The position numbers and the translations under genes were made by a program. The notes under the pieces were generated by a model. It was not told the origin of the DNA. It did not search any database and saw only the letters and a list, made by a program, of their open reading frames with translations. A DNA stretch of 64,000 nt from Eopsaltria australis (taxonomy: Eukaryota > Chordata > Aves > Passeriformes > Petroicidae): positions 1 through 64,000 of the forward strand of contig JAVTVJ010001748.1 of the NCBI GenBank assembly GCA_034509425.1, written 5' to 3'. Shown piece after piece: positions 1 through 12,545 of the stretch; the first letter of the stretch is position 1, and each line of letters begins with the position of its first letter.

Positions 1-732
1 AAGTCTGACGGGGAATGGAGATTGACTGTAAACTATCGTGGCTTGAATGAAGTGACTCCACCATTGAGTGCTGCCGTGCCAGACATGCTGGAGCTCCAGT
101 ACGAGCTGGAGTCCAAGGCAGCAAAATAGTATGCCACCATTGACATCGCCAATGTGTTTTTCTCCATCCCTCTGGCAGCAGAGTGCAGGCCCCAGTTGGC
201 CTTCACCTGGAGGGGTGTGCAATATACCTGGAATCGGCTACCCCAGGGGTGGAGGCACAGCCCCACAATCTGCCATGGACTGATCCAGGCTGCACTGGAA
301 AAGGGTGAGGCTCCAGAGCATCTCCAATACATCGATGACATCATTGTGTGGGGGAACACGGCAGCAGAGGTATTTGAGAAAGGAGAGAAGATCATCATGA
401 TCCTCCTGGAAGCCGGTTGTGCCATCAAGAAGAGCAAAGTCAAGGGACCTGCTCGAGAGATCCAGTTCCTGGGGGTAAAATGGCAAGATGGACGGCGCCA
501 GATTCCCACGGAGGTCATCAATAAGATCACTGCGATGTCTCCGCCAACTAACAAAAAGGAAACTCAAGCTTTCCTAGGGGCCATAGGCTTTTGGAGGATG
601 CACATTCCAGAGTACAGCCAGATTGTGAGCCCTCTCTACCTGGTTACCCGCAAGAAGAACGATTTTCACTGGGGCCCTGAACAGCAGAAAGCGTTTGCCC
701 AGATCAAACAGAAGATCGCTCTCACGCAGTAG
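1..732 (+). pseudogene. ERVL pol relic: reverse transcriptase (copy 1)
   Basis: The frame starting at base 1 encodes the fingers, palm and thumb of a retroviral reverse transcriptase. Visible motifs are LTVNYRGLNEV, RPQLAFTWRGVQYTWNRLPQG and the catalytic box YIDDIIVWG near 331-357, followed by the thumb-like segment KKETQAFLGAIGFWRMHIP. An in-frame TAG at 127-129 replaces a codon that is Trp (TGG) in copy 2. A one-base loss near 730 shifts the frame relative to copy 2 and ends the reading frame at 730-732. The first catalytic Asp segment (ATIDIANVFFS) is kept. Confidence 0.92.
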
Positions 733-1486
733 CGCTTGGCCCAGTGAGGACGGGACCAGAGGTGAGGAATGTGCTTTACTCTGCAGCCGGGAACAATGGC
801 TTGTCCTGGAGCCTTTGGCAGAAATTGCCTGGACTCGAGGCCGACCGCTGGGATTCTGGAGCCGGAGTTACAGAGGGTCTGAAGCCAACTACACCCCCAC
901 AGAGAAAGAAATCTTAGCCGCCTATGAAGGAGTTCAAGCCACCTCGGAGGTAATTGGCACTGAAGCACAACTCCTCCTGGCACCTCGACTACCAGTGCTG
1001 GGGTGGATGTTTAAAGGAAAGGCTCCCTCTACCCACCACGCCACCGATGCCACATGGAGTAAGTGGATCACACTTATCACACAGCATGCCCGCATTGGAA
1101 ATCCAAACTGCCCTGGGATCGTGGAAATATTTACGAATTGGCCAGAAGGTGAAAGCTTTGGTCTCACTGATGAAGAGGAGCAAGAATAAGTGACCCGGGC
1201 TGAGGAGGCTCCACCATACAATCAACTGCTAGATGAAGAAAAGTGCTACGCCCTTTTCACTGATGGTTCCTATTGCATCATAGAGATGAACCGGAAGTGG
1301 AAAGCAGCTGTGTGGAGCCCCACACGACAGGTTGCAGAAGCCCCCGAAGGAGAGGGTGGATCAAGCCAGTTTGCTGAACTCAAAGCTGTTCAGCTGGACC
1401 CAGACATTGCTGAAAGAGAGAAGTGGCCAAAGCTCTACCTCTACACCAATTTGTGGATGGTAGCCAATGCTCTGTGGGGTTGGCTA
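733..1486 (+). pseudogene. ERVL pol relic: connection and RNase H (copy 1)
   Basis: Two further frames carry the connection domain (RPLGFWSRSYRGSEANYTPTEKE) and RNase H. RNase H begins with ALFTDGSY near 1249-1272 and includes the glutamate segment SSQFAELKA. The segment that should carry the third catalytic Asp reads YTNLWM, where copy 2 has CTDSWM, so Asp is replaced by Asn. A TAA stop at 1187-1189 lies upstream of RNase H. The domain is cut at 1486 by the solo LTR at 1487-2409, and its C-terminal end resumes at 2415. Confidence 0.88.
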
Positions 1487-2409
1487 CGTCCTGGTTTGAA
1501 GGACAGGTGTCTGTTAAGGAAGGCAGGAGCCTCCCTTGGAATGGGAAACTGTAACCCCTCTCCCTCCGAATTATTATAAATTTCAAATCAAGAGGCTCTC
1601 AGGCAAAGATATGGGAATAGGAATAACAGTTCTTTACTACTATCTAAAACAAGGATAACAAATAACAACAACTATAACGTTAACCAACAAACAGAACCAG
1701 AAACCCAGTGGCAGCCTGCTCGGCTTCAGGCGCCTTTCCCTTTGGTGCAGTTCCAGTCACAGCCTGCAGGGGGCGCTCTGGGTGTGATGATTCGCCGGTG
1801 GCTGCAGGGGGCACTCTGGCGTGAGCTCAGGTAGCATACGGCAATGGCGGCTGCCTGAAGCAGGGAGGGATGGAGGAGAGCCTTTGTTTCACAGATCCTC
1901 TGGGGGGGCAGCTGGTGTCGGTGCCACAGCAGGATCCCCGGACACAGGGAGCTGGGATGGTAAGAGGTCCCAATGTGCAGGGGAAGCCCCGCTACAATGT
2001 AGCGAGGAAACTCGGAGTGGCGAGGAGGAGCGGGGCAGAGGCAGGCTGGTGGCAGGTGGCTCCCAATGAGGCAGAGGGCAGAGACTCACAGCAGACAGAC
2101 TGGCAGCTCCGCGCTGGCTTCTCAGGGGGCTGTGGGTTCAGCAGACAGCAGCGCCGACCGTCCCGCTCCGAGGGTCCCGAGCAAGAGCAGAGTGACCTCC
2201 CCCCTGCCCTTGCTTTTCAGTCTCCAAAATCTGGCGTTATCAAGCCCTGCTTCCATGAGGGACAATTCTGCCCCACCCTGCCAAGGAGAAAGGCTCTAGC
2301 CTTGTGCTTTGTTTCTCTTAAGTACTCAGATATCAGCTCAGCTATTTGTGTCTTAGCAACCCATGGGAGAAAAAATTCCTGAGGAAAAAACTAACTCCGA
2401 CCTCCAACA
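1487..2409 (-). mobile_element. Solo LTR, TGTTGGAG family, reverse
   Basis: This is a 923-bp LTR with ends CGTCCTGG (left, T to C in the terminal TG) and CTCCAACA (right) on the plus strand, which reads TGTTGGAG...CAGGACG on its own strand. It interrupts RNase H of copy 1 and is flanked by near-identical 5-bp target duplications GGCTA (1482-1486) and GGCTG (2410-2414). It belongs to the same family as the 3' LTR at 3611-4546 but points the other way, so it is a later insertion. Short open frames inside it are chance. Confidence 0.93.
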
Positions 2410-2414
2410 GGCTG

Positions 2415-3503
2415 GAAAGGTGGAAAAAGGCCAACTGGCAGTGTAGAGGAAAACCAATCTGGGCAGCTGATGAATGGAGAGACATTGCCACTTGGGTAGA
2501 GAAGCTACCCGTAAAAGTCAACAATGTAGATGCCCACGTCCCTAAGAGCCGAGCTAACGAAGAACACCAGAACAACAAGCAGGTAGATCATGCCGCGAAG
2601 ATAGAGGTGGCACAAATAGATTTAGACTGGCAACACCAAGAGGAGTTGTTCCTAGCTCGATGGGCCCATGATGCCTCAGACCACCAGGGCAGAGATGCCA
2701 CCTATAAGTGGGCACGAGACCGAGGGGTGGATCTAACCATGGACAGCATCTCCCAGGTGATCCATGATTGTGAGACGTGCGCCGCAGTCAAACAGGCCAA
2801 GCGGGTGAAGCCTCTATGGTATGGTGGTCGGTGGTCCAAATATAAGTATGGAAAGACTTGGCAGATTGATTACATCACACTGCCCCAGACCTGCCAAGGC
2901 AAGCGTTACGTTCTCACAACGGTGGAAGCCACCACAGGACGGCTGGAGGCCTACCCCGTGCCTCATGCCACTGCCCAGAACACCATCCTAGGCCTTGAAA
3001 AGCAGGTTCTTTGGAGGCATGGGACCCCTGAGAGTATTGAATCCAACAATGGGGCTCATTTCAAGAATACCCTTATAAACAGCTGGGCTAGGGAACATGG
3101 GACCGAGTGGGTGTACCATATCCCTTATCATGCGCCAGCAACTGGTAAAGTTGAATGGTGTAATGGACTGTTTAAAACCACCTTGAAAGCACTGGGTGGG
3201 GGGACGTTCAAGAACTGGGAGACTAATTTAGCAAAGGCCACATGGTTAGTGAACACCTGAGGCTCCTCCAACCGGGCAGGGCCTGCCCACTCTGACCCCT
3301 TGCGAACAACAGATGGAGATAAGGTTCCAGTAGTACACATGAGAGGTATGCTGGGAAAGATTGTTTGGGTTAACTCTGCCTCAAGCAAAGACAATCAAAT
3401 CCATGGGGTTGTCTTTGCTCAGGGACCAGGCTGCACCTGGTGGGTGATGCAAAGGGACGGAGAGACCCAATGCATACCTCAAGGAGATCTTGTTCTAGGG
3501 TGA
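2415..3503 (+). pseudogene. ERVL pol relic: RNase H end and integrase (copy 1)
   Basis: After the solo LTR the frame continues with the RNase H tail and then integrase: the zinc-binding region (ARWAHDASDHQGRD through CETCAAV), the core with WQIDYI, and the glutamate segment GKVEWCNG. The second catalytic Asp, in SDNGTHF in copy 2, reads SNNGAHF here, so the D,D,E triad is broken. A TGA at 3258-3260 splits the C-terminal domain, which ends with GPGCTWWVMQRDGETQCIPQGD before the stop at 3501-3503. No env follows. Confidence 0.92.
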
Positions 3504-3599
3504 ACTACGTGTGACACCATGCTTGTATCTGTATCTGCATGTATGTATATACTTCAAAGGTTTAAATTTCATGTAAGGTGTTTGCATGGGAAAAAATTC

Positions 3600-3610
3600 G
3601 GGGTGGAGAA
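3600..3610 (+). promoter_or_regulatory. Polypurine tract of ERVL copy 1
   Basis: The purine-rich CGGGGTGGAGAA directly abuts the TG of the LTR at 3611, about 100 bp after the integrase stop. This is the expected plus-strand primer position and fixes the orientation of the TGTTGGAG LTR family. Confidence 0.75.
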
Positions 3611-4546
3611 TGTTGGAGTGTGGATCTAGTTTTTTGGGGGGTTTTTTTTCTTCAGGGATTTTTCTCCCATGGCTTGCTAAGTGACTAATGACTGGGCTAA
3701 TAGCGGAGTACTTAAGAGAACAAAGCACAGGGCTAGGGCCTTTCTCCTTGGCAGGGCGGAGCAGAATCCCTCTCATGGAAGCAGAGCCTGACAACGCAAG
3801 ATTTAGGAGACAGAAAAAAAGCAAGGGCGGGGAGAGGGCAGTCTCTTGATTGGGACCCTCGGAGCTGGAGCCGGACAGCTGGAGTTGCTTCCTGCTGAAC
3901 CCACGGCCCCTGAGAAGCCAGCATGGAGCTGCCGGTCTGTCTGCTGTGAGTCTTTTCTCTCTGCCCCATTGGGAGCCGCCTGCCACCACGCTGTCTCTCC
4001 CCCACTCCTCCACGCCACTCCTAGTTTTTCGCTACATTGTAACTGGGCTCCCCCTGCACGCCGGGACCTCTTGCTGTCCCACCTCCCTGTGTCCAGGGAT
4101 CCTGTTGCGGCACCAACACCAGCTGCCCCCCGAGGGTCTGTGAAACAAAGGCTCTCCTCCATCCCTCTCTGCCTCGGGCAGCCGCCATTGCCGTATGCTA
4201 CCTGAGCTCACGCCAGAGTGCCCCCTGCAGCCACCGGCGAATCATCACACCCAGAGCGCCCCCTGCAGGCTGTGACTGGAACTGCACCAAAAGGGAAAGG
4301 TGCCTGAAGCCAAGCAGGCTGCCATTGGGTTTCTGGTTCTGTTTGTTGGTTAACGTTATAGTTGTTGTTATTTGTTATCCTTGCTTTAGATATTAGTAAA
4401 GAACTGTTATTCCTATTCCCATATCTTTGCCTGAGAGCCTCTTGATTTGAAATTTATAATAATTCGGAGGGAGAGGGGTTACAGTTTCCCATTCCAAGGG
4501 AGGCTCCTGCCTTCCTTAACAGACACCTGTCTTTCAAACCAAGACA
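3611..4546 (+). mobile_element. 3' LTR of ERVL copy 1
   Basis: This 936-bp LTR starts TGTTGGAGTG and ends TTTCAAACCAAGACA. It directly follows a polypurine tract, so it is the 3' LTR of copy 1 and defines the family. Near the 5' side is a TATA-like TACTTAAGAG; AGTAAAG about 150 bp before the end may be a poly(A) signal. Five solo copies lie at 1487-2409, 9016-9984, 26852-27746, 31559-32524 and 43270-44180. Confidence 0.92.
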
Positions 4547-7500
4547 CCAGTTTCTAATTTATAATGTTTTTCAATAAAGGAACTGGCAAAGGGAGTCAGC
4601 TATATTTTGACCTTGCTTATACTGAATGTTTGTAACTATAGGGAATTTGAGATTATCCTGATGAGCAGGAAGATTTATTATCTGTTCAGTGAGAATTCTT
4701 AGGCTTAGCTCTCTCTGCCAATAAATCTTGGTATTTGTCTTGCCTAATTCTTTGTGAAATTAATCCATAAAATTCTTAAGGCAACAAAGATAGTTTGACT
4801 CACTGTAAGTTTATAATGAGTGATACAGAATGAAGTAATTCGAAGGGGGAATAAACCATTCTGTTCTATGCTGGTTTTCCTGGATTCCACGACAAAGGAG
4901 TGAAGTAGCATGGTAAATCCAGGATAGGTACATGGTTTTGGCAAGGGCCAATGAAGTTTTCATTCTGCTTCAGACAGAGCTGCCCTGATGTGAAATATTA
5001 TTTTTCAGCAATGTATTTCAGCATGAACAGCAGTGCTAAAAATATAGCCACTGTTAAAAATATAGACAGTGTTGTGTGCAGAAGCCTTGTTAGGACCAAA
5101 TTTAGTTAGCTAAGTGTGTCTGGGGAGGAGTCCAAGAGACTCTCTGGGCCTCACAACACTGTCCAGAAGGAGTCATAAACCTGTCTTAAAAAAATATATA
5201 TTTGAAAAAGACAAATATGAGACAAAGATGTAACAGCACTGGAAACCATGGCAACAGGTGGGAAAATCTCAAAAGAACAGAGAATCCAGGAGCATGGTTT
5301 AAGACTAAAATGTGTTAATCTCTTCTCTATGAATTCCCTGACATCTAGGAAAATGTCCTTCTGCAGCCTGCAAAATTTCACATTGTGGAATGTTTTAGAA
5401 ATACTTTATTTTCTTTGGAAGATTTCAGATATGTAATTATGAGGAGGTATCTACATGGAGTAACTGCACTGTGGTGAGGATATGCTGACAGGGAAACTGT
5501 GCCCCAAATGTGCTCTACAAAGCTCCATCCTAATAAACCATAAGAATATCAGGTGTGTCCCTGAAATGGGAATTCAGAATCCTCTAGGATCAGGTAGCCC
5601 TGTCTCTCAGTCAGCTGGGGGAAGCCTGTCCATTTGTCCATGCCAGGTTGGTGTGTGACAGGACACATGGTCACCCAGTTTGTGCACAGCTTGGTTTCTC
5701 TGCACTGCCCATGACTCCAGGAGCAGTTGCCACTGGGTGGAAACTTAAGTGCCTGCCTGAGATCTCTCAAGTTTAAGGAAATTGATTCTTAATCATGCAT
5801 TTAATTCTACTCCTCTTCCTCATTATTCTAGCAGGGCGAAATCATCATGTTTTAATTTATGGAGCTGTGCATAACATTTGTCAGTGTCTTGCTACTTTTT
5901 ACTCTCAGAAATATGACACCACAATCTTATTTGTTGGCAATATTTTGAAATAATATTACATATCAGAACTAAGCACAAAGTCTCTGTACTTTTTAGTGAC
6001 ATAAATGATCTCTCTTGGAATTTTTCATATGAAGATGATGAGACATGTTTCTCAAAATATCTTAACACTATAATGCTAGATCTCTGGTTTATATGCTTTT
6101 GAAAGATTTAACATGACACTGAAAACAAGCATTTTAAAAAAGAAGGAAGCAAAGTCAATATATGCACTTGTACATAATTTTTTCCCCCTAAATTACAGAA
6201 AAACTCCAACATTATTAAGAAATTGTTTAACTCCTTAAAATGTTTCAAAATTATAGATTGATGGTTGAAAAGTCCATATATTTGGACAGAAAAAATTTCA
6301 CACAAAGAGTCTGAGAAATCATAGACCTGAAATACAAAACAAAGAACATATTGCTGGCTTTCTTTTCTCTAGTAATATTCAAGATGATAGATCATCCAAA
6401 GATTTTACTCAATTTAGGAGGGTCAGAAAGCCATCTTTTTACTCAAAGGATCATAAGTGCATTGTGGCATTTAAGCTTGCCTTTGGATATTTTGTTCCTG
6501 ATCCATGTAGATTCCTAAATATCTCAGTGACTTCATCCAGAAACCTGTGTTCATCCAAAAGGATATCTGATATCCTGTTGCTGGCCCACCATTATTCTAG
6601 AAGAATTGCTGTCCTCCAGATTATCTGAACATATTCAGAATTGAGCAACTTATAATTCATTGCAATATTGATGCTTTCAGACAATTTCCAATTAGAGAGA
6701 AGTATTCATGTGCTTTTTATCTTTTTCGTTTGTTTGTTTCTTCTCACTGAAGAAATCTGACTGGAGGTTTTTGAACAGGTTGCCATTCTTGCTCACTGTA
6801 TGTGTTTGTTCCTAGAGCTCTTTGTAATGCTGCTGTCTCCCTCCAACCTAGCTTTCTTTCTTTACACAGATATCCTGTCTTTTGTCTTTGTGCTGATGGC
6901 AACAAAACATGTCTATCAAGTAAAATCCTTTCCCTTACCATTTAATTATCTTTGAATTTGTGTTGTGATCATCAATTGTTCCATTGATTGCCTCCTCTAA
7001 GACTAACTGAGAAAATTAAATGTTCCAGTTGACAGCCTATTTTCCAAAAATAACTACATGAAAAAGCACGAAAGGCTTGTCCTAAACTGTGTTAAGAAGT
7101 CCTGCTCAGCTTGCAGTTTAATAGAAATTCTGTCATGGGATATCTGGGAGCTCAGTTAAATGATACTTTTAAAACAGCAAGAGGCCAGTATTTTTTCTGG
7201 TAAGTTTTGATGAAATAGCAGGTAAAATATAGGCTTCTTTTGAAATAATTGGGAGGTTCACAATAAAGATCAGAGTTAGGATTTCATTCAAGGGAAAACT
7301 CAGTATTGAGTGTTATGCCTTGTGTCTTCAGGACTTAGAACTGATCCATGCTGTGGATCACTCATGGTTACTTTATTTATTTCAGGGACTTGTCCACCTG
7401 CAAAATGCTCACTTTGGCTCATGAAACAAATTCTGAACCTAGACCACTAATCTGGTCTTCTCCTGACTCACCTAAGTCAGGAGATTTGTTTGTTATCGTG

Positions 7501-9010
7501 GCCTCAGCAAGTCCCAGTATCTGAGGTGTGTGGGTGCCAGCAGGCAGCGTGTGTCTGTGGAGATCCCCCTCCTGGGAATTGTCCAGGGCACAGACCCCAC
7601 AGTCCTTTCAGCACTGCCAGGACCCAAGTGCATCAGCCTTCAGAGAAGGGTTTCTGCCATCAGCATGCTGCAGGATTGCTGGTAAAACACACCCAGTGTC
7701 TGACTAATTTATAAAACCTACTATAACTGATCAGGTGACCAATCCAATGCCAAGAGAAAAACAACATTAAAAATTGGGAGAAAATTCTTAAAATAGAAAG
7801 CATGAGCACATGTCTGCATATAGCTCAACAGATGGCATCTCTTTAAACAGGGCTTGTCCATATGGCAAGTAGATTGAATCTGAATGCTGTATAGGATCTC
7901 AATGGAGCAAAACCCAAATATATTTTTACTCGAAGAGTGTTAGCTATATATCTCACTTATGCTTCAGATGCCAACATAAGCAATTTTATGCCATCAGCTT
8001 CTGGTAGTAGCTGCAAATAATCAGAGAGAGAGGGAAGAGATGAAGATACACCAACTTATCAGCATCTTAGTGAGGGTTTGAATATATAGAAATGAAGAAC
8101 AGGAAAAAAGAGACATTCAAACCCCAGTAAAGAAGTTCTCATAAAGTTTAATAATTTAATAGCTGACTAAGAGAAAATGCCATTACTGAAGCTGCTTGAC
8201 CACTCAGTCATCAGCACTGACAGACAGCAGAGTCCTGCAGTACCAAAAAGCCCATGTCAGTTTAGAAAGGCTGCTACATGAAATTTCTCTAATATGGTAG
8301 GCATCTGCCCAGGTAGAGAAGATTTCTGAATCAGAATAAGGACATCCCTTGTCTATTTATCACTCACAAGAGCTTAAACATTCAGCTCACGCACTGGTTA
8401 CTGCTCCTGAGCTGCAAACTCTTCTCAGCAGAGATACTCCAGGCATGAAGGAAAGGTTGTAGCCGAGAATATATTACCTGCTGTGGCACAGGGATTACAC
8501 TGCTTACGCAGGAGGAAGACTACCTCGCAGCCTTACAGTGCATGAGGACTGGGAAGAAGACAGTTTTATCTATGGAGAAGACTTTAAAGGTAGTTACACC
8601 ATTCATTTCAAACCAGAAATTTTCTATTCCATTTGAAAGGAAGCATTGCAAGGCTATGATGTTTGAAAACAAATAAAGTGAATGTAACAATATGAAATAT
8701 CTGTGTTTTAATGGAAGTTTAATTGCTGACGAGTTCAATCAATCTCACTTGTTGATATCCCAAGTATTAAAAAATATTTCTCTTTTTTAACAAAAAAATA
8801 GTAATAATAGTAAGAGCCCAGTTAAAATATTTCTTAGCTGAATAAACATGAGTCTGCACCTTTGGTGAAATGGCAAATTAAATATAAATAGTTTAGATAT
8901 TAAGCACTCTGCAGTTATCCACATTTTCAACTCATTTTAACAAACACTTATTGTCCTCTTTTACAGACAATATCACCTTTGTAAACATGAAAAGAGAAAA
9001 GGTTGCATAT
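4547..9010. other. Unannotated AT-rich DNA
   Basis: I find no convincing gene, LTR pair or LINE domain in this 4.5-kb stretch. Open frames are short, lack recognisable domains and are not joined by plausible splice sites. It may hold old repeats that cannot be recognised without a library. Confidence 0.5.
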
Positions 9011-9015
9011 GACAT

Positions 9016-9984
9016 TGTCCTGGTTTGAAGGACAGGTGTTTGTTAAGGAAGGCAGGAGCCTCTCTTGGAATGGGAAATTGTAACCCTTCTCCCTCCGAAT
9101 TATTATAAATTTCAAATCAAGAGGCTCTCAGGCAAAGATATGGGAATAGGAATATCAGTTCTTTACTAATATCTAAAACAAGGATAACGAATGACAACAA
9201 CTATGGTGTTAACCAACAAACAGAACCAGAAACCCAATGGCAGCCTGCTTGGCTTCAGGCACCTTTCCCTTTTGGTGCAGTTCCAGTCACAGCCTGCAGG
9301 GGCGCTCTGGGTGTGGTGATTCCCCGGTGGCTGCAGGGGCGCTGTGGGTGTGATGATTCTCCGGTGGCTGCAGGGGGCGCTCCGGCGTGAGCTCAGGTAG
9401 CACACGGCAATGGCAGCTGCCCGAAGCACGGAAGGATGGAGGAGAGCCCTTGATCCACAGACCCTCGGGAGGGCAGCTGGTGTCGGTGCCACAGCAGGAT
9501 CCTCGGGCACAGGGAGCTGGGACGGCAAGAGGTCTGGACGTGCGGGGGGGAAACCCCGCCACAATGTAGCGAGGAAACTCGGAGCGGCGAGGAGGAGCGG
9601 GGGGAGAGACAGGCTGGTGGCAGGCAGGTCGGCTCCCGATGGGCAGGGAGGAAAAAGACTCACAGCAGACAGACCGGCAGCTCCGCGCTGGCTTCTCAGG
9701 GGGCCGTGGGTTCAGCAGACAGCAGCTCCGACCGTCTAGCTCCGAGGGTCCCGAGCAAGAGAGCGTGACCTCCCCCCTGCCCTTGCTTTTCAGTCTCTCC
9801 AAATCTCGCGTTGTCAAGCCCTGCTTCCATGAAGGGCAATTCTGCCGCACCCTGCCAAGGAGAAAGGCTCTAGCCTTGTGCTTTGTTTCTCTTAAGTACC
9901 TGGCAATTAGCTCAGTCATTTGTGTCTTAGCAACCCATGGGAGAAAAAATTCCTGAGGAAAAGAACTAAATCCAACCTTCAACA
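9016..9984 (-). mobile_element. Solo LTR, TGTTGGAG family, reverse
   Basis: Plus-strand ends are TGTCCTGG and CTTCAACA, giving a 969-bp LTR on the minus strand. It is flanked by 5-bp direct repeats GACAT (9011-9015) and GATAT (9985-9989), one mismatch. Sequence is similar along its length to 3611-4546 in reverse. No internal retroviral sequence lies on either side, so it is solo. Confidence 0.93.
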
Positions 9985-9989
9985 GATAT

Positions 9990-10640
9990 TAAGGAACCTC
10001 TCTGGGAGAAAATATACCTGAGCTCGCCTGTAAAAAAACCAGAACTGGCTGATGTCAAACTGTTGTGCTTTTACTGCTACATTTCATTACTGAATGTACC
10101 AGTTAAAGTAAGACTGGAATATCAAAGAAATTGAAAACAGAACTTTATTTTCAGGCTTAAATTTATACTTTCAAATGAAACACGGTATCTGAACACATTT
10201 CTGATTATTTGCAACCACCTTGTGCCTGCAGCAAAACCTGAATACAGAGATAGAAGTACCTGCATAATGTCTTGAAGACTTTGGAGGCATCTTGAGGACA
10301 ATAAGGTCTATGCAAATTATGCTGGAAAACACTAATAAAGGCCTGTCTTCAAAATATCATTAAATTATTTCTGAGTCTTTTCTTTCTGAGTCCCATACAA
10401 GACTAGAATGCATGCAGTGAATGAGTTCAGTAATTTACCATCCAGCTATCAAATTCCATAAAGTCTGATGAATTTCAGGTTCCACCTATCCCAATTTTTT
10501 TAATTCTCCACAAGTAATTGAGGTTTTTTTAGGCATAATTTTATTTTCTCTATAAAGATGCACCCCAAACAATTAAGACACTAGTGAAAGAGTTTGCCAA
10601 GTCATTTTCAATTAACTGCCACCAGTCCTGGTTAAGTGGA
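9990..10640. other. Unannotated DNA between solo LTR and CR1
   Basis: AT-rich sequence. I see no gene or mobile-element hallmark before the CR1 reverse-transcriptase similarity starts near 10640. Confidence 0.45.
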
Positions 10641-12545
10641 TAAGTTCCAGTTGACTGGAAATTGGCAACTGTGATTCCCATCTACAAGAAGGGCCAGAAG
10701 AACTACAGGCCTGTCAACCTGACCTCAGTACCAAGGAAGATCATGGAGCTGGTCATCCTGAATGTCATCATTTGACATATGCAAGACAACCAGGAGATCA
10801 GGTCCAGCCAACATGAGTTTATAAAATGCAGGTCCTACTTGACCAATCTTATCTCCTTCTATGATAAAGCGACCTACTTATGAGGGAAAGGGTGTGGATG
10901 TTGTCTAACTAGACTTCATGAAGGCCTGACACTGTCTCCCACAACATTTTCCTGGACAAACTGTGTGGCAGGATATCTACTCCCCCACTTCCTCCTCCTG
11001 TGTGCTACAGATAACTGGTGCATAAAGAGATAGCCCAAGGGCTCAAAAGCCCAGCAGGAGTCATCTCGGGCACCAGAGAGCTCAAACCTCAGCTAAGAAT
11101 TAACATCTTAGTCTGGAGAGCTGATGGAAGGAGAGATAAAAGAAATATTTCTGACTTGAGAGTCACAGATTTACACTATAAAAGATACACAAGCTATCAC
11201 TGAGGCAGAAGCCTCTTACACCCTGAAAGTGTTCGAAGTTTGTCCCCGAAGTCTGGACGCAGGTTTCGTGGTTACTTCTCTGGAGATTGAGGGAAAGGAT
11301 CTTGATGTGTGCCCCAATCAGCAACTGGATGGTAAGATATATTGAATCCTAAGCTTATAGTATTACTTCGCTAGCTGTAAGTGAAAAAGGTATCTTATCG
11401 TGCACTGTATGTTAATCTACTAGTAGTCTTTCTTTTTGTTTTATTCCTGTGTAGTACTGGTTTACTTTAAGCCTTATGTCTGTTAGCTTCCTCGTCTATT
11501 AATAAATCATTTGTTCTATAATAGACAGAATCAGTCATCATTAAAAGAACTTATACATGAAAGTGGGTTTTGGGGTGCTGGCCGCCTCAATAAGGTTACT
11601 GCCTGCTGCCAGAGGCCTGGGCAAAAGGAAGGGCTAATCCAAACTCCCATATCCATTTGTGACAAACTGGAAGCCCATGGCTTGGACAGGTGTACCCTTT
11701 GCTGGGTGAAAAACTGGCTGGACATCCAGGCCCAGAAGTGGTAATGAATGGAACTAAATCCAGCTGAAGATCAGTCACCAGTCGGGTTCCCTAAGGCTCA
11801 GTATTGGGGCCAGTCCTGTTTAATACCTTTATCGACTACCTGGATGAGGGGATTGAGGGTACCCTCAGTCAGTTTGCAGTGCAGACACTATGCAGGAGTG
11901 ATGTTCTGATGGAGGGTGGGAAGGCTCTGCAGAGGGATCTGGACAGGCTAGATTGATTGGCTAAGGCCAAGTGTATGAAGTTCAGCAAGGCCAAGTGCCA
12001 GATCCTGCGCTTGGGTTGCAGCAACCCCATGCAGTGCTACAGGCAGGGGACAGAGTTGCTGGAAACTGCCCAAGGGAAAAAGGGCATGGGGGTGCTGTTT
12101 TACAGCTGGCTGCATATGGGCTTGCAGTGTGCCCAAGTGTTCAAGAAGGCCAATAGCATCCTGGCCTGTATCAAGAGTAGTGTGGCCAGCAGGACAAGGG
12201 CAGTGACCATCCCCCTGTACTTGGCACTGGTGAGGCCACAACTCAAATCCCATGATCAATCTATTTTGCCATTTCTCAAATGAAAGTGTGAGAAGAAATG
12301 GCCTTAAGTTGCACCACTTATGGTCCACATTAGATATTAGGAAATATTTTTCACTAAAAGAATAGTTAGACATTGCACTATGTTGCCCAGGGAAGTGGTG
12401 GAGTTGGAAGGCTCTGGAAGTGTTCAAGAAGTGTCTGGATTTGGATCTCAGGAATATGGTTTAGGAGTGATTTTGGTGATGCTGGGCTGATGGCTGGACT
12501 AGATGATCTTGAAGGTCTCTTCCAATCTTGATTCTGTGATTCTGT
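10640..12545 (+). mobile_element. CR1-type LINE, 5'-truncated and degenerate
   Basis: The translated relic at 10640-10790 resembles non-LTR reverse transcriptase (VPVDWKLATVIPIYKKGQKN, then YRPVNLTSVPRKI), the arrangement of CR1 ORF2. After an inserted LTR (10964-11664) the relic resumes (KLEAHGLDRCTLCWVKNWL) and reaches a CR1 3' end with the repeated octamer-like ATTCTGTGATTCTGTGA at about 12529-12546. Many stops and frameshifts make it non-functional. CR1 is the dominant LINE of birds and reptiles, which supports the host assignment. Confidence 0.88.
10964..11664 (+). mobile_element. Solo LTR inserted in CR1 (AACTG duplication)
   Basis: A 701-bp segment with ends TGTGGCAGG and TTTGTGACA interrupts the CR1 relic between two perfect 5-bp copies of AACTG (10959-10963 and 11665-11669). 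TG...CA ends and a 5-bp duplication fit an ERVL-type LTR. AATAAA at about 11501 on the plus strand supports the orientation. It differs from the TGTTGGAG family. Confidence 0.9.

Larger units (their letters stand above)
1..4546 (+). mobile_element. ERVL-like provirus, 3' part (copy 1)
   Basis: The window opens inside the reverse transcriptase of an endogenous retrovirus and runs through RNase H and integrase to a polypurine tract and a 3' LTR. No env lies between integrase and LTR, as is usual for class III (ERVL) elements. The pol relic is closely similar throughout to the second ERVL-like element at 14041-22091, but the two have unrelated LTRs, so they are different subfamilies. A reverse-oriented solo LTR (1487-2409) splits RNase H. 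Stops, frameshifts and catalytic changes show that the copy is dead. The 5' half is outside the window. Confidence 0.9.

Noticed and set aside
1821..2382. Open frames of 60-230 codons inside the TGTTGGAG LTRs (also 3495-4205, 9166-9982, 27002-27731, 31649-32331, 43438-44053)
   Set aside because: They recur at the same place in every copy of the LTR on both strands, have no known domain, and reflect the GC-rich LTR sequence.
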